From: Candidatus Barnesiella excrementavium
Lineage (GTDB): Bacteria > Bacteroidota > Bacteroidia > Bacteroidales > Barnesiellaceae
Assembly: GCA_019115485.1 (NCBI GenBank)
Contig: DXDM01000036.1
Coordinates: forward strand, 1-64,000
Length of the DNA stretch: 64,000 nt
Reading direction: 5' to 3'
The translations under genes and the position numbers were made by a program. The notes beneath the pieces were generated by a model. It ran no database searches, was not told where the DNA came from, and saw nothing but the letters and a program-made list of their open reading frames with translations. Shown here piece by piece: positions 44,066-52,712 of the stretch (position 1 is its first letter; every line of letters begins with the position of its first letter).

Positions 44066-47000
44066 TTACTCGATAATGAGGCTCTTGACCTCTGATTTGT
44101 GTCCGGTTGTGAGAATGACCAGATAATTTCCACGGCTTAGATTGGATATATCGAGTTGGGCGTGAGCAGACTCGATTACGGCCTGTTGTTGCGTGCGACC
44201 CAGCATGTCGGTAATTTTCACTTCGCATTTGCCTTCTCCTTTTTGAGTAAGGAAAAGGGTCTCTTGGGCCGGATTGGGAAAGAGGCGAGTCTCGTCCTCT
44301 TTTCCCGGTTGATTGATGTCCGTAGGCGTTGAACATACCAGATGATTCTCTCCTGCGGCGATGGAAAACTTGTATTCTGTCCCCGATTTGTAGACAATCA
44401 GTTCGTAAGGCTTGTTGCTGGTTACCGTCAAAAAGGCATCGCTGCTGTCCTGTTCGCGTTCGTCACAAATCAGGTCGGTGATGATTCCATTTCCGAAATG
44501 AAGTTTTTCTATTCCGTTGCGGTCGAGGCGGTCGAGATACCAGACCACTTGATTCTTTACTCCGTCGGCTTGAATACCGATAATCTCTTCGATGAGTAAT
44601 GAAATAGGGCCTAATCCACTCCAACCCACAAAGTTGGATCGGCAATCGTGTTGCCCGTCGCCACCCGAAACGCCTTGACGGAAATTCCCGTTGATTTTTT
44701 CGGGAGCGTAGTTTTCCCAGATGGTCCCGGTAGCTTTGTAGACTTGGTTCATGCCCTCGACATATCGTTCGGAGGCCTCCTTGGCCAATGCGTGATACCC
44801 TTGTACCGATAGCCCCTTGATGGTGGCATAGTTGGTCGGGGCCCACACGCCCCCCAACCAGTAGCCGCCGTGGTCTTTATACTCGGGTTGGTCGGCCGCT
44901 AATGTGGGGAATACCATGTCGCGCCAAAACAGTTGGGGATCCTTCAAGTTGGCAACCAGACGTTCGTTTTGTTCGTCCGAAGTAATCTCGGCCAGCATGG
45001 GCCAAAAACAGGCAATCGTTTTGTGACAGGTCTGCCGGCTGTCGACATCAACATCGTAGTAAAGTCCGTCGGCTTCGTTCCACATGAATTGGTTTATCCG
45101 TTCGCCTATTTCGTTCGCCATGTTTCGGTAATAGCTCTCCTTCTCGCTCTCACCCAGTTCGTGGCAGAGGTCGGCAATGTTCTTGCACTGGATAACCATC
45201 TGAGCCGACAGGTCGGTCCAGCCTTGATGGTCGGACGAACTGTGTCCGTTCGGGCGCCCGTTGTCGCGGGGGGTATTGTCCATACCCGAAGCGTAGCCGT
45301 GAGTCCAGTATAACTGATGCTCGGTATCCCAGCACCGGTGGTAGCCTTCGATGTACTCCACATATTTTTCGAGCACGGGAAGCACCTGGCGCAGCCGCTC
45401 CTTGTCGGGCGTGATTTTGTAGTTTTCCATCTCGGCCCAACTGAACAGGGGCGGGAAGATGAGTGCCGGGTCGCCCATGACGGCATCGTCGCCCTGCAAG
45501 GTTATCTGGCGGACAATCAGTCCGTCCTTATGCTGGTTGGCATAGAAGTTATTTAACGAATGCGCGGCAGGGAACAGGTGGTTGGCATATTTCCCGAACA
45601 GGGTCATGAAGATGATGTCCCACTGGAAGATATCGCTGTTGAAACTGTCGTCGTAATAGTTGGATATGTGGTTCGAGCCCGCTTGCGGTTTGATGATGTG
45701 GCTGAATGCTATCTCCCAGGCTTTCCAGTATAGATCGATCCATTCGGGGTTGGCATCGAGAATCGGGGCGGGCAGTTCGTCTTTGTCTTCCGCGAAGACG
45801 GGTATGGGGTCGTCGATATAACTTTTTTGGGAGAAGTACGAGCCTTTCTCTTTGGTGATGACCGACGCATCGGGTTCGTCAACGGCTACCTGGCTGAAAG
45901 TCGAGGTACCGAGGCGGCTGTTGTCGTGGGAGCATACGGCCAGGCCGGCATAGTAGGTGCCCGATGTGGCCAGTCGTACGGGATACTGTACTCTTTCCCA
46001 CGCAACCCCGTCGGTCGAGTAATATCCCAGCGCGTAGCCCTCTTTGTAAATCAGTTTCAGCCAAATGGGGGCGTTGATGGTTTTGTCGGAGAAATACATC
46101 TTTTGGTTCCAGTTATTTTCATTGCGGTATGAAAAATGGATTCCCCCTTCGGGCGCCACGGCCATCATGATAAATCCGGCGTTATCGTCCAGGCTGCTTC
46201 GTATCATGACTCCGCTTTTGGCCCAGCCGTTTGTATTCTCCTGCGATTCGATATAGGCGGTCAGTTCGGTATCGCCGCTCCGTTCCAGACAGGCGTATTG
46301 AAACGCATCGCGATTGCCGGAGATGTCGCTGCCGCTACCTGCGATGGTAAATCGGTTGTCGGTGTATGTGGTCGAACCTTTCACCCCGGCACTTCCCACG
46401 TCGGTATTGAACCAGCCTGCGGGGAGTTGTTGCAGAGCCTGGTAGGTAAATGCGGCCGATGAAAAGACCGGGGAGTAATGAGCCCCGACCTTCAACGTCC
46501 CGTGAATCCGGTACGATTGGCCTTGCTCCAACGCTATGTGGGTGAGCGATTGTCTCACTTCGGCATTGGCATAGGTGTAGGCAAAGTTCCCGCAGGCCGT
46601 AAAGTCACTGCCGGCTTCAATGGCTTCGGGAGCAGGCGTGGTGTTTGTGGTCCGGTCGATAGCCCAAAACAGGGTTCCCGTTTTATTCCCTTTCGCTTTG
46701 ATGAGGGGCATGTGACCCGCTTCCTCTACAAAGGCGAGCGTGCTCAGTTCGGGCGCATGAAGAATGTCTGAGGGAACGTAGGTCAGCGAGCCGACGATAG
46801 TCCCGTGATTCCCGTTGCCGGATTGGTCGGATACGTTGCCGTTGAAATTGAAACAGGCTTTTAACTTTTCGCTGTTGACGGGTGTGGAGTTCAGCATGTT
46901 CTGGTTAATCTCCGTTTCCGAAAGGGTGCGTTGCCAGATTCTCACCTCATCGATATTGCCGATAAAGACCTCGTCGGGGTTGATGTCGCCCGACGTGTTG

Positions 47001-47932
47001 GTCTGTATGGCACCGATTGACAACGAGGTAGTGTGTGAGAGCGAATTGGGTAGTGCGGTGGCCGTGTTGGAATAGCTCTCGGCTCCGTTGATGTATAGTT
47101 TCAGGCTACCGGGACCTCGCACCGCGGCTACATGCAGCCACGAGCCGGTGTTGACATTGACCGCACTTTTGTAAGAGTTCCATTTCCCGCCAATCCATTC
47201 GCCGAATTCCAATTTCCCGCTTTCGACGCGGAATAAGACGGCTTCGCCATTGTTTTCGGAATCTTTCCAGGTGACGATACTCCCGGTCGAACTTTGGTCG
47301 GTGCGGATCCAGGCTTCAATCGATAGCTCCTCGGTGACCGGGAAGTGGTTGACCGACACATAATCCCTGCCACCGGGGAATTGCAGGGCATACGCTCCGT
47401 CCGGATCGATTCCGTCGAAAGCTCTTTCCAGAGAAATCGATTTGACATTGGGAACGCCTCCCGACAATTTGAGATAGAAAGGGTGTATGCCCGCGATATT
47501 TTCCGGGAGATTGATATCGGTTGTAAATGACTCTTGAAAGTCCTCTTCGTTGTCCCAGCCTCCCGTGTTGGTGATGGCGGCCTCGGCAATCTTGTTTTCG
47601 GCCACGGTAGGATCGGAGAGATAGATTTCAAACCTGGGGTTTGGGTCGCTGTTGTTGTAGGAATACTCGACGGTAATTTTATTCAGTTTCAAGTCGGTGA
47701 AGTCGAGGCTTCCGATGGTAAAGATGTTCCCGTCTCTGTTCCATCGCCAGTATCCGTTATTGAGGTTGGGGGCATTGACACCGTCGCCAAGTGTGTGGAC
47801 CCCTTCAAACTCGCCGGCTTGAATGGTGAGCCGGGTATCGGAATAGCCGAATGCAAATTCTCTTGCGTGTGAAGAAACAGAGAAGAAACAGAGGAGCGTG
47901 AAAATGGTCAACTGTTGAATCGAGTTTTTCAT
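44066..47932 (-). CDS. Multidomain GH63-like glycosidase with LamG, DUF1349-like and type IX sorting domains
   Basis: Exported 1288-residue enzyme; start at 47932 (MKNSIQQLTIFTLLCFFSVSSHA), not the upstream in-frame ATG at 47959. Order: N-terminal beta-sandwich (about 24-180, CBM-like), LamG/concanavalin-like domain (about 185-375, with GRDYVSVNHFPVTEELSIEAWIR), an Ig-like linker (about 390-520), a DUF1349/concanavalin-like domain (about 530-720, GWAKSGVMIRSSLDDNAGF), the GH63-like (alpha/alpha)6 barrel (about 755-1190) with YASGMDNTPRDNGR (Asp885) and TIWENYAPE, and a C-terminal Por-type sorting domain (about 1215-1288, RLFPNPAQETLFL...DMLGR...GNYLVIL). Three binding-type domains suggest action on insoluble or cell-surface glycans. 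The barrel is homologous to the neighbouring lipoprotein. Confidence 0.87.
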   Translation of the reverse strand: MKNSIQQLTIFTLLCFFSVSSHAREFAFGYSDTRLTIQAGEFEGVHTLGDGVNAPNLNNGYWRWNRDGNIFTIGSLDFTDLKLNKITVEYSYNNSDPNPRFEIYLSDPTVAENKIAEAAITNTGGWDNEEDFQESFTTDINLPENIAGIHPFYLKLSGGVPNVKSISLERAFDGIDPDGAYALQFPGGRDYVSVNHFPVTEELSIEAWIRTDQSSTGSIVTWKDSENNGEAVLFRVESGKLEFGEWIGGKWNSYKSAVNVNTGSWLHVAAVRGPGSLKLYINGAESYSNTATALPNSLSHTTSLSIGAIQTNTSGDINPDEVFIGNIDEVRIWQRTLSETEINQNMLNSTPVNSEKLKACFNFNGNVSDQSGNGNHGTIVGSLTYVPSDILHAPELSTLAFVEEAGHMPLIKAKGNKTGTLFWAIDRTTNTTPAPEAIEAGSDFTACGNFAYTYANAEVRQSLTHIALEQGQSYRIHGTLKVGAHYSPVFSSAAFTYQALQQLPAGWFNTDVGSAGVKGSTTYTDNRFTIAGSGSDISGNRDAFQYACLERSGDTELTAYIESQENTNGWAKSGVMIRSSLDDNAGFIMMAVAPEGGIHFSYRNENNWNQKMYFSDKTINAPIWLKLIYKEGYALGYYSTDGVAWERVQYPVRLATSGTYYAGLAVCSHDNSRLGTSTFSQVAVDEPDASVITKEKGSYFSQKSYIDDPIPVFAEDKDELPAPILDANPEWIDLYWKAWEIAFSHIIKPQAGSNHISNYYDDSFNSDIFQWDIIFMTLFGKYANHLFPAAHSLNNFYANQHKDGLIVRQITLQGDDAVMGDPALIFPPLFSWAEMENYKITPDKERLRQVLPVLEKYVEYIEGYHRCWDTEHQLYWTHGYASGMDNTPRDNGRPNGHSSSDHQGWTDLSAQMVIQCKNIADLCHELGESEKESYYRNMANEIGERINQFMWNEADGLYYDVDVDSRQTCHKTIACFWPMLAEITSDEQNERLVANLKDPQLFWRDMVFPTLAADQPEYKDHGGYWLGGVWAPTNYATIKGLSVQGYHALAKEASERYVEGMNQVYKATGTIWENYAPEKINGNFRQGVSGGDGQHDCRSNFVGWSGLGPISLLIEEIIGIQADGVKNQVVWYLDRLDRNGIEKLHFGNGIITDLICDEREQDSSDAFLTVTSNKPYELIVYKSGTEYKFSIAAGENHLVCSTPTDINQPGKEDETRLFPNPAQETLFLTQKGEGKCEVKITDMLGRTQQQAVIESAHAQLDISNLSRGNYLVILTTGHKSEVKSLIIE

Positions 47933-47955
47933 AACGGTAAGAATTAAGATGGTAA

Positions 47956-47997
47956 ACACACCAGGCGATATGGTTCGACACGATATCCCTGGTGTGT
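47956..47997 (-). terminator. Long hairpin between the GH97 and GH63-like genes
   Basis: A 10-bp perfect outer stem (47956-47965 ACACACCAGG with 47988-47997) continues into an inner GATAT/ATATC stem with one unpaired base. It lies directly after the GH97 stop on the minus strand. A short T-containing tail follows (TTTACCATCTTAATT), so termination is probable but perhaps incomplete. Confidence 0.65.
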
Positions 47998-48007
47998 GAT
48001 AAAAAGA

Positions 48008-50008
48008 TTATTTATAGATTTTCATGGCAAATCCTCCACCGGGAGCCATGTGAATCTTCAAGCGTTGTCCGGCTGTTACGTCGATGATTTCCTTCTTGTA
48101 GTCTTTCCCCACTTTGTCGGCATTGATGCCGTCGCGGAAGATTTCGGCCTTGTATTGCCCGGGAGCCAGGAACGACAACTCGATTTCCACATCGCGGGGC
48201 TCCCAGTCGGTGATGGAGGCCAAATACCACACCCCATCTTTCTGGCGGGCCATACTGATGTACTTCGACACCTCTCCGGCCAGAGGAACCGTTTGGTCCC
48301 ATACGGTGGGAATCGAGGTGATAAACTCGGTGCACTCCTCCTCTTTCAGGTAGTTGGTAGGAGCGTCGCACAGCATGCTGATGGGCGAGTCGAAAATGAC
48401 ATACAAGGCCAGTTGTCGGCAACGGGTACCCTGGCTCATGGGCTCTTCGTAGACGGCATTGAAGTTTTTCATGATGGCATTGCTCATGGCTCCTTGCGTG
48501 TAGTCGATGGGGCCGGCCACCATGCGGATAAAGGGCAGGGTCACGTCGTATACCACCTGGTCGGTTCCCGGTTCGGCCCATTTCAGTTCTTCGAGTCCGT
48601 GTACCCCTTCGAAGTTGATGGTGTTGGGGTAGGTGCGTTGCAGCCCTGTGGGTTTTGAAGTCCCGTGCAGGTCGATGAGCAATTTATACTTGGCTCCGGT
48701 TTCGGCGCAGCGTCGGTTGAAATCGATCATATATTGGTCGTCCCGGTCCATGAAGTCGATTTTGAATCCCTTGATACCCATCTCGGCATAGTGCTTGCAC
48801 ACGCGCTCCATGTCCCGGTCGAATGCGTGGAACCCGGCCCAAAGGATAATGCCTACGTTGCGTTCGCCGGCATATCGGATTAGCTCTTTCAAGTCGATTT
48901 CGGGAACGACCTGCATCAGGTCGGCTTCGCCGGGGACGGACCACCCTTCATCGAGAATGACATACTCGATACCCTGTTGCGAGGCAAAGTCGATGTAGTA
49001 TTTGTAAGTCTCGTTGTTGATTCCGCTTTCAAAGTCTACCTGGTAGATATTCCAGTTGTTCCACCAATCCCAGGCCACCTTCCCGGGTTTTATCCAGGAG
49101 TAGTCGGCGTTTTGCGCCGGGGTCGCCAATTTGTAGACCATATCGTTGTTCAACAGGTCGGTATCATGTTCCGAGACAATCAATACCCGCCACGGGAACG
49201 AGGTGGACCCCTCGGCTTTGGCAATATAGGGTTCGCGCGATTTTACCACCCCTTTCAGGTTCTTGACTTCGAGCTTTACCTCTTTGGGATAGGCGGCAAA
49301 GACCCCTTCCAGGTGTTTGGTCTCACGATTGTTTTGCAGATAGAGACCGGGATAGTTCAACAAATCGGCTTCGGTCACACACACTTTTTTCCCGTTGGCA
49401 CCTTCGACCAGTATCGGCAGGAATGCCAGTTTCCCGTTGTCCCACTTTGACAGGGTAGTGTGCAGATAGGTGTTTTGGAATGAGCTGTAAAAGGGGTCTT
49501 CTTTCCCTTCGTTTAGCCGGCCTTTGGGAAAGGCTACATATACCTGAGGGTCGTTGGGAAAGTTCAGTTCCACCTGTTCGTCTTGAACCAGAAAGGACTC
49601 TTTCAACTGGCTGATAAAGCGGTAGGCCATGCCATCGTCGTAGGCCCGGAATACAAGGTTATACCCGCCTTTGAACTCCAAGACAAGTTCGTTATAGTGG
49701 TCATGGATACTTTTCTTCTTATAGATGGGCGGGTAGATGGTTTGGTCGACCGTCTTCGTTTTTGATTTACGCAACCGGGGGTTAACGCCGAATTGAGTTC
49801 CGTCGGTCAATGTCATAGAGATGGGTGAGCGGTCGAGCATCAAATCGTTGTCGTGCCATACAGAATAAGAGATATCTGTTTTCGCAATGTTTACATCGAC
49901 CCGTAGTTTCCCCGAAGGGGCATTCAAGGTGAATTGTTTTTGTGCGGCTATGCCACCGGGGAGCATAATTATCAGCGCAAACAACACATTCTTAAATTGT
50001 GCTTTCAT
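48008..50008 (-). CDS. GH97-family alpha-glucosidase/alpha-galactosidase
   Basis: Exported exo-enzyme; signal peptide MKAQFKNVLFALIIMLPGGIAA. The 666 residues follow the GH97 plan seen in Bacteroides SusB: N-terminal beta-supersandwich (about 24-290, starting FTLNAPSGKLRVDVNI), TIM barrel (about 300-570) and a C-terminal beta-domain (about 575-666, ending GGGFAMKIYK). Barrel motifs are WDWWNNWNIYQVDFESGI, YVILDEGWS, GIILWAGFHAFDRDM, GIKGFKIDFMDRDDQ and NTINFEGVHGLEELKW. GH97 contains inverting alpha-glucosidases that use Glu bases and retaining alpha-galactosidases that use an Asp nucleophile; I cannot assign the branch safely from sequence alone. It has its own promoter with the shared 31-bp-spaced element and is followed by a hairpin, so it is probably monocistronic. 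Confidence 0.92.
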   Translation of the reverse strand: MKAQFKNVLFALIIMLPGGIAAQKQFTLNAPSGKLRVDVNIAKTDISYSVWHDNDLMLDRSPISMTLTDGTQFGVNPRLRKSKTKTVDQTIYPPIYKKKSIHDHYNELVLEFKGGYNLVFRAYDDGMAYRFISQLKESFLVQDEQVELNFPNDPQVYVAFPKGRLNEGKEDPFYSSFQNTYLHTTLSKWDNGKLAFLPILVEGANGKKVCVTEADLLNYPGLYLQNNRETKHLEGVFAAYPKEVKLEVKNLKGVVKSREPYIAKAEGSTSFPWRVLIVSEHDTDLLNNDMVYKLATPAQNADYSWIKPGKVAWDWWNNWNIYQVDFESGINNETYKYYIDFASQQGIEYVILDEGWSVPGEADLMQVVPEIDLKELIRYAGERNVGIILWAGFHAFDRDMERVCKHYAEMGIKGFKIDFMDRDDQYMIDFNRRCAETGAKYKLLIDLHGTSKPTGLQRTYPNTINFEGVHGLEELKWAEPGTDQVVYDVTLPFIRMVAGPIDYTQGAMSNAIMKNFNAVYEEPMSQGTRCRQLALYVIFDSPISMLCDAPTNYLKEEECTEFITSIPTVWDQTVPLAGEVSKYISMARQKDGVWYLASITDWEPRDVEIELSFLAPGQYKAEIFRDGINADKVGKDYKKEIIDVTAGQRLKIHMAPGGGFAMKIYK

Positions 50009-50080
50009 GTTGTATCCTTATGTTTATAGTTATAGTTGTTCCCCTTTTGCAAGGGGGTGAATCAATCATGTTTACCTGTA

Positions 50081-50132
50081 CAAAAATAGCCGGAGAGCAA
50101 AACGACGTGGGGAAAAATCGTACATAAAAACA
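50081..50132 (-). promoter_or_regulatory. GH97 promoter with shared upstream element
   Basis: Minus strand: TGTTTTTATGTAC (50132-50120), 31 bp, -7 box TATTTTTG (50088-50081). The same element at the same spacing precedes the GH3 and lectin-like genes. The predicted leader is about 65 nt and contains a small hairpin (CCCCTT/AAGGGG, 50041-50056). Apart from this and the terminator at 50268-50321, the 344-bp gap 50009-50352 shows no gene. Confidence 0.6.
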
Positions 50133-50267
50133 ACAATTCCAATCACGGGTGGCTATAAAAGCCAATATTGTGTCGTATTTCCTGTACGATAACGGCCGCA
50201 ACGGTATGAATTTTTCCTTGTCCATCGGTCGTGAACTGGATTTTCCCCGAGATGCTGGCGAAGGGAT

Positions 50268-50321
50268 AGAAAAACAATCGGCATATGGAGAGCCTCGGGG
50301 GGAGTTCATTCCATATGCCGA
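50268..50321 (-). terminator. Rho-independent terminator of the GH3 gene
   Basis: A perfect 12-bp stem (50278-50289 TCGGCATATGGA with 50310-50321) with a 20-nt loop. On the minus strand it is followed by CGATTGTTTTTCT, a good T-tract, 32 bp after the GH3 stop codon. Confidence 0.88.
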
Positions 50322-50352
50322 CAGGGGGGCGGATAGATTTTTCGTCGGTTCT

Positions 50353-52554
50353 TTACAAGGTGAAAGGGACAGATTGTACTTCCTGACTGTTGGGCCCTAC
50401 CAGGAAGGTGAAATCGCCGGGCTCGACCACGTAGTTCATCTGGTTGTCGTAGAAGCCGAGCTGTTTGTCGGTGACGGGGAATTTCACGGTGCGGGTTTCG
50501 CCTCGTTTGAGAGCTATCTTTTCAAATCCTCTCAACTCTTTTACCGGGCGGGTGATTGAAGCATATTCGTCCCGCACATAGAATTGCACGACCTCTTCGC
50601 CATCGTACTTGCCCGTGTTGGTTACATCGACCAATACGTTGGCATGGACCCCTTCTTCATTCGACGGTTCTATTCTGAGGTTGGCGTAGTCAAAACGGGT
50701 GTAACTCAATCCGTAGCCGAAGGGGTAGGCCGGTTGGTCCGACTGGTCGATGTATTTGGTACACCAGACGCCTTGTCCGGCCGGGCGCCCGGTGCTCTTG
50801 TATTGGTAATAGAGCGGAATCTGGCCGATATGTTGGGGAAATGTCATGGGCAGTTTTCCCGAAGGGTTATAGTCGCCCCAAAGCACATTGCAGATGGCAG
50901 GCCCGGCTTCGCTGCTCAACCACCAGGTGCATAGAATGGCCGGCGCTTTTTCGCGAACCGTGTTGAAAATAACCGGGCGGCCACACATCATCAATACGAC
51001 TACCGGCTTGCCCGTTTTCACAATCTCTTCGACCAGTTGTTGTTGCCCGGCCGGGATATTGATGTCGGCCTTCGAGCGCATTTCTCCGCTCTCCCAAGCC
51101 TCTTCGCCCATGGCGATGACCACCACGTCCGACCGATTGACCTGGGCAAGGGTATGAGGCAGGTCGACGATTTCGTCGCTTCCCATGTCGTACCCCTCGC
51201 TGTAATTGATGGTTACCCCCCGTTGCTGCATGGCCTCATAGAGGGTGATGACCCGGCTGGGGTCGGCACAAGACCAGGCGCCGCACATCTCTTTTTGTGA
51301 TTTGGACAGAGGCCCGATTAATGCCACGCTTTTTATCTCGGGCGAGAGAGGCAGTATGTTTTGTTCGTTTTTCAGCAAAACGATAGAGCGTTCGGCCATA
51401 TGACGCGAAGCCTCGCGAAGGGGTTGCGAGTGGGTAATCTTTTTTTCCCGTTCCACATCGCAATATCGGAAGGGGTCTTCAAACAATCCCAACTCGTACT
51501 TCTTGACCAGGATACGTCGTACGGCATCGTCGATTAGCTCCTCGTCGATGGTCCCGTCGGCCACCAGCCGGGCCAGGTGGTGACGGTAGCACTCCGACAC
51601 CATCTCCATGTCCAGCCCGGCCGTTATTCCTTTGAGGGCAGCCTCGCGTTCGTCGCGGGCATAGCGGTGCGAAATCATCTCCTGTACCGAGCCCCAATCC
51701 GAGACCACGAATCCTTCAAAGCCCCACTCCCCTTTGAGCAGATGCCTGAGCAAAAACGAGTTGCCGGTCGATGGCTGGTTGTTGAAATCGTTGAATGCAC
51801 TCATGAACGTGGCGGCTCCGGCTTCCAGCGCTGCTTGGTAAGGGGGCATATAGAAGTTGGCAAAATGGCCCATCGACATGTCTACGTTGTTGTAGTCTTT
51901 TCCGGCGGCGGGTGCGCCGTAGGCGGCAAAATGTTTTACGCAGGCCATGATGGTATTGTTGGCCGATAAGTCGTCGCCTTGGAATCCTCTTACACGGGCC
52001 TGGGCTACCAACGAGCCGTAGTATGGGTCTTCACCGGCTCCTTCGAGAACCCGTCCCCAACGGGCGTCCCAACTGATGTCGACCATGGGGGCAAAGGTCC
52101 AGTGCAGCCCCGCGGCCGAGGCTTCGATAGCGGCACAGCGGGCACTCTGCTCGATGGCTTCCAGGTCGAAACTGGCTGCTTCGGCCAGGGGAATCGGGAA
52201 ACCGGTGCGGAAGCCATGAATGACGTCCAGCCCGAAAATCAAAGGGATTTTCAAACGCGATTGCATGGCGGCTTCTTGCATTCGTCGGGTCTTTTCGGCT
52301 CCGCTGACGTTCAACATGGAACCGATTAGCCCCTGGCTAATCTCTTCGGTGCGGCTGATTCGGTGGTTGTCGGGACCTGTCGCGAATTCGCCCGAGCATT
52401 GGGACAGTTGTCCTATTTTCTCTTCGAGGGTCATTTGCTTCATCAGGTTCTCGATAAACCGATTCATCTCTTTTTGATTTTTGGTCTCTCTTTCCGCCCC
52501 CGCGCATAGCATGAAAACCGCGATGCAGAATAAGAATGAAATGAGTCTTTTCAT
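50353..52554 (-). CDS. GH3-family periplasmic beta-glucosidase (BglX-like)
   Basis: Exo-acting beta-glucosidase, exported (signal peptide MKRLISFLFCIAVFMLCAGA). 733 residues in the BglX order: TIM barrel (about 30-345), alpha/beta sandwich (about 370-590) and fibronectin-III-like domain (about 630-725, TGKYDGEEVVQFYVRD). Motifs: IPLIFGLDVIHGFRTGFPIPLAEAASFD, RWGRVLEGAGEDPYYGS, VKHFAAYGAPAAGKDYN and the nucleophile Asp286 in FVVSDWGSVQEM. This closely resembles E. coli BglX and is clearly different from the GH3 lipoprotein at 32602, which has GDAGG at the nucleophile. It has its own promoter with the shared element and its own terminator, so it is a single-gene unit in the same putative regulon as GH97. 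Confidence 0.95.
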   Translation of the reverse strand: MKRLISFLFCIAVFMLCAGAERETKNQKEMNRFIENLMKQMTLEEKIGQLSQCSGEFATGPDNHRISRTEEISQGLIGSMLNVSGAEKTRRMQEAAMQSRLKIPLIFGLDVIHGFRTGFPIPLAEAASFDLEAIEQSARCAAIEASAAGLHWTFAPMVDISWDARWGRVLEGAGEDPYYGSLVAQARVRGFQGDDLSANNTIMACVKHFAAYGAPAAGKDYNNVDMSMGHFANFYMPPYQAALEAGAATFMSAFNDFNNQPSTGNSFLLRHLLKGEWGFEGFVVSDWGSVQEMISHRYARDEREAALKGITAGLDMEMVSECYRHHLARLVADGTIDEELIDDAVRRILVKKYELGLFEDPFRYCDVEREKKITHSQPLREASRHMAERSIVLLKNEQNILPLSPEIKSVALIGPLSKSQKEMCGAWSCADPSRVITLYEAMQQRGVTINYSEGYDMGSDEIVDLPHTLAQVNRSDVVVIAMGEEAWESGEMRSKADINIPAGQQQLVEEIVKTGKPVVVLMMCGRPVIFNTVREKAPAILCTWWLSSEAGPAICNVLWGDYNPSGKLPMTFPQHIGQIPLYYQYKSTGRPAGQGVWCTKYIDQSDQPAYPFGYGLSYTRFDYANLRIEPSNEEGVHANVLVDVTNTGKYDGEEVVQFYVRDEYASITRPVKELRGFEKIALKRGETRTVKFPVTDKQLGFYDNQMNYVVEPGDFTFLVGPNSQEVQSVPFTL

Positions 52555-52583
52555 GGGTGATGAGTCTTAAAAAGTTAATGCTT

Positions 52584-52635
52584 CAAAGGTAGATTCGTTT
52601 CACCTTTCCGGTTGGAAAAATTGTACATAAAAACA
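52584..52635 (-). promoter_or_regulatory. GH3 promoter with shared upstream element
   Basis: Minus strand: TGTTTTTATGTAC (52635-52623), 31 bp, -7 box TACCTTTG (52591-52584), a full match to TAnnTTTG. The 13-bp element is identical to the one before GH97. Predicted leader about 22 nt. Confidence 0.65.
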
Positions 52636-52646
52636 GTAATATAATG

Positions 52647-52682
52647 AAGGAGGGACGCACTTTTAACCGGGCGTCCCTCCTT
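52647..52682 (-). terminator. Terminator of the lectin-like gene
   Basis: A perfect 12-bp GC-rich stem (52647-52658 AAGGAGGGACGC with 52671-52682) with a 12-nt loop lies 30 bp after the stop codon. The minus-strand tail is CATTATATTACTGTTTTT. The regulatory element of the GH3 gene begins 11 bp further on. Confidence 0.82.
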
Positions 52683-52712
52683 GTCGTAGAGAAAACTATT
52701 TTGTTGCTTGTT

